The notes under the pieces were generated by a model, which saw only the letters and a program-made list of their open reading frames with translations, did no database searches and had not been told where the DNA came from. Made by a program: the position numbers and the translations under genes. A stretch of 7,193 nucleotides of DNA from Rhodospirillaceae bacterium (lineage in GTDB: Bacteria; Pseudomonadota; Alphaproteobacteria; SP197): positions 1-7,193 of the forward strand of contig JABIUG010000426.1 in assembly GCA_018700655.1 (NCBI GenBank). Direction: 5' to 3'. This document shows positions 6,688-7,193 of this stretch, one piece after another (position 1 is the stretch's first letter; each line of letters opens with the position of its first letter).

Positions 6688-6691
6688 GGTT

Positions 6692-7193
6692 TCACAGACC
6701 CTCGGCGACATAGGCGTAGAGCGCGCCGGTCACTTCGGGCTCACGGCCAAACCAGGCGGCAAAGCCGGGACGTGCCTGATGCAGCAACATGCCCAGGCCA
6801 TCGACGGTCGCAAGGTGGCGTGCGCCGGCGCGATACAGCAGGTCGGTTTCCAGCGGAGCATAAACAAGATCGTAGACCACGGCGTCGCCGTCGAGCGGAT
6901 CAAGCGCGATCTCGAGATCAGGCTGGCCGGTCATGCCAAGCTGGGTCGTGTTGACCAGCAGCCCGGCGCCATCGAGCGCGGCGTCACGTTCTTCCCAGGC
7001 GACCGGCACGACGCCAGCTCCGAACTCCTGGGCCAGAGCGTCAGCGCGTTCGGCCGTGCGGTTGGCCAGACGCAGCTCGCAAACACCTGCCTCCAGCAGC
7101 GCGACGATCACGGCACGGCTGGCGCCACCGGCGCCCAGAACCACCGCTGGCTTGCCGGCCGACCATGTCGGCGCACGCTGATCCAGATTCTCG
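6692..7193 (-). CDS. aroE: Shikimate dehydrogenase, N-terminus beyond window edge
   Basis: The frame is open from the window's right edge to the TGA at 6692-6694, giving 166 residues; full-length AroE is about 270-285 aa, so the substrate-binding N-terminal domain with the catalytic Lys/Asp lies outside. A GTG at 7144 lies mid-domain and is not the start. Visible are the NADP-binding loop GAGGASRA (fragment residues 20-27), NRT (44-46), which in this family contacts the NADP 2'-phosphate, VNTTQLGM, YDLVYAPLET, and the C-terminal DGLGMLLHQA...FAAWFG. The enzyme reduces 3-dehydroshikimate to shikimate with NADPH on the way to chorismate. The paralogue YdiB/quinate dehydrogenase is less likely given linkage to coaE-dnaQ. 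The stop codon is 4 bp from the convergent hydrolase stop, leaving no room for a separate terminator. Confidence 0.95.
   Translation of the reverse strand, partial: ENLDQRAPTWSAGKPAVVLGAGGASRAVIVALLEAGVCELRLANRTAERADALAQEFGAGVVPVAWEERDAALDGAGLLVNTTQLGMTGQPDLEIALDPLDGDAVVYDLVYAPLETDLLYRAGARHLATVDGLGMLLHQARPGFAAWFGREPEVTGALYAYVAEGL

Overview
The window reads as ordinary chromosomal sequence from a GC-rich alphaproteobacterium. The main reason is the minus-strand block aroE ... coaE-dnaQ, an order common in Alphaproteobacteria, together with strongly GC-biased third codon positions. The family or genus cannot be named from this stretch alone.

Layout. Positions 1-1695 (+) hold the C-terminal ~564 residues of a DUF255 / YyaL / SPATA20-type protein (thioredoxin-like domain plus alpha/alpha barrel); its N-terminus lies outside the window. 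After 78 bp come two tandem zeta-crystallin-type NADPH:quinone oxidoreductase paralogues (1774-2745 and 2742-3719, +). They overlap by ATGA and are about 57% identical by hand alignment. A 364-bp non-coding stretch (3720-4083) follows, carrying several inverted repeats; the two transcription units converge here. On the minus strand lie dnaQ (4084-4773) and coaE (4855-5481). A plus-strand serine hydrolase of the beta-lactamase / NylB-like fold (5593-6687) starts divergently from coaE. It ends 4 bp from the end of a minus-strand aroE (6692 to the window edge), which lacks its N-terminal part.

How the genes relate. dnaQ (replication proofreading), coaE (last step of CoA synthesis) and aroE (shikimate pathway) are housekeeping genes unrelated in pathway but commonly linked. 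Here the link is broken by an oppositely oriented hydrolase gene, so coaE-dnaQ presumably needs its own promoter in the 111-bp gap at 5482-5592. The two quinone reductases look translationally coupled and may be read with the upstream thioredoxin-domain gene as a small redox-themed unit (inference).

I found no convincing new system. The points most worth a second look are the hydrolase gene placed between aroE and coaE, the coupled qor paralogue pair, an unusually AT-rich rare-codon patch inside the DUF255 gene, and the structured 3720-4083 gap.
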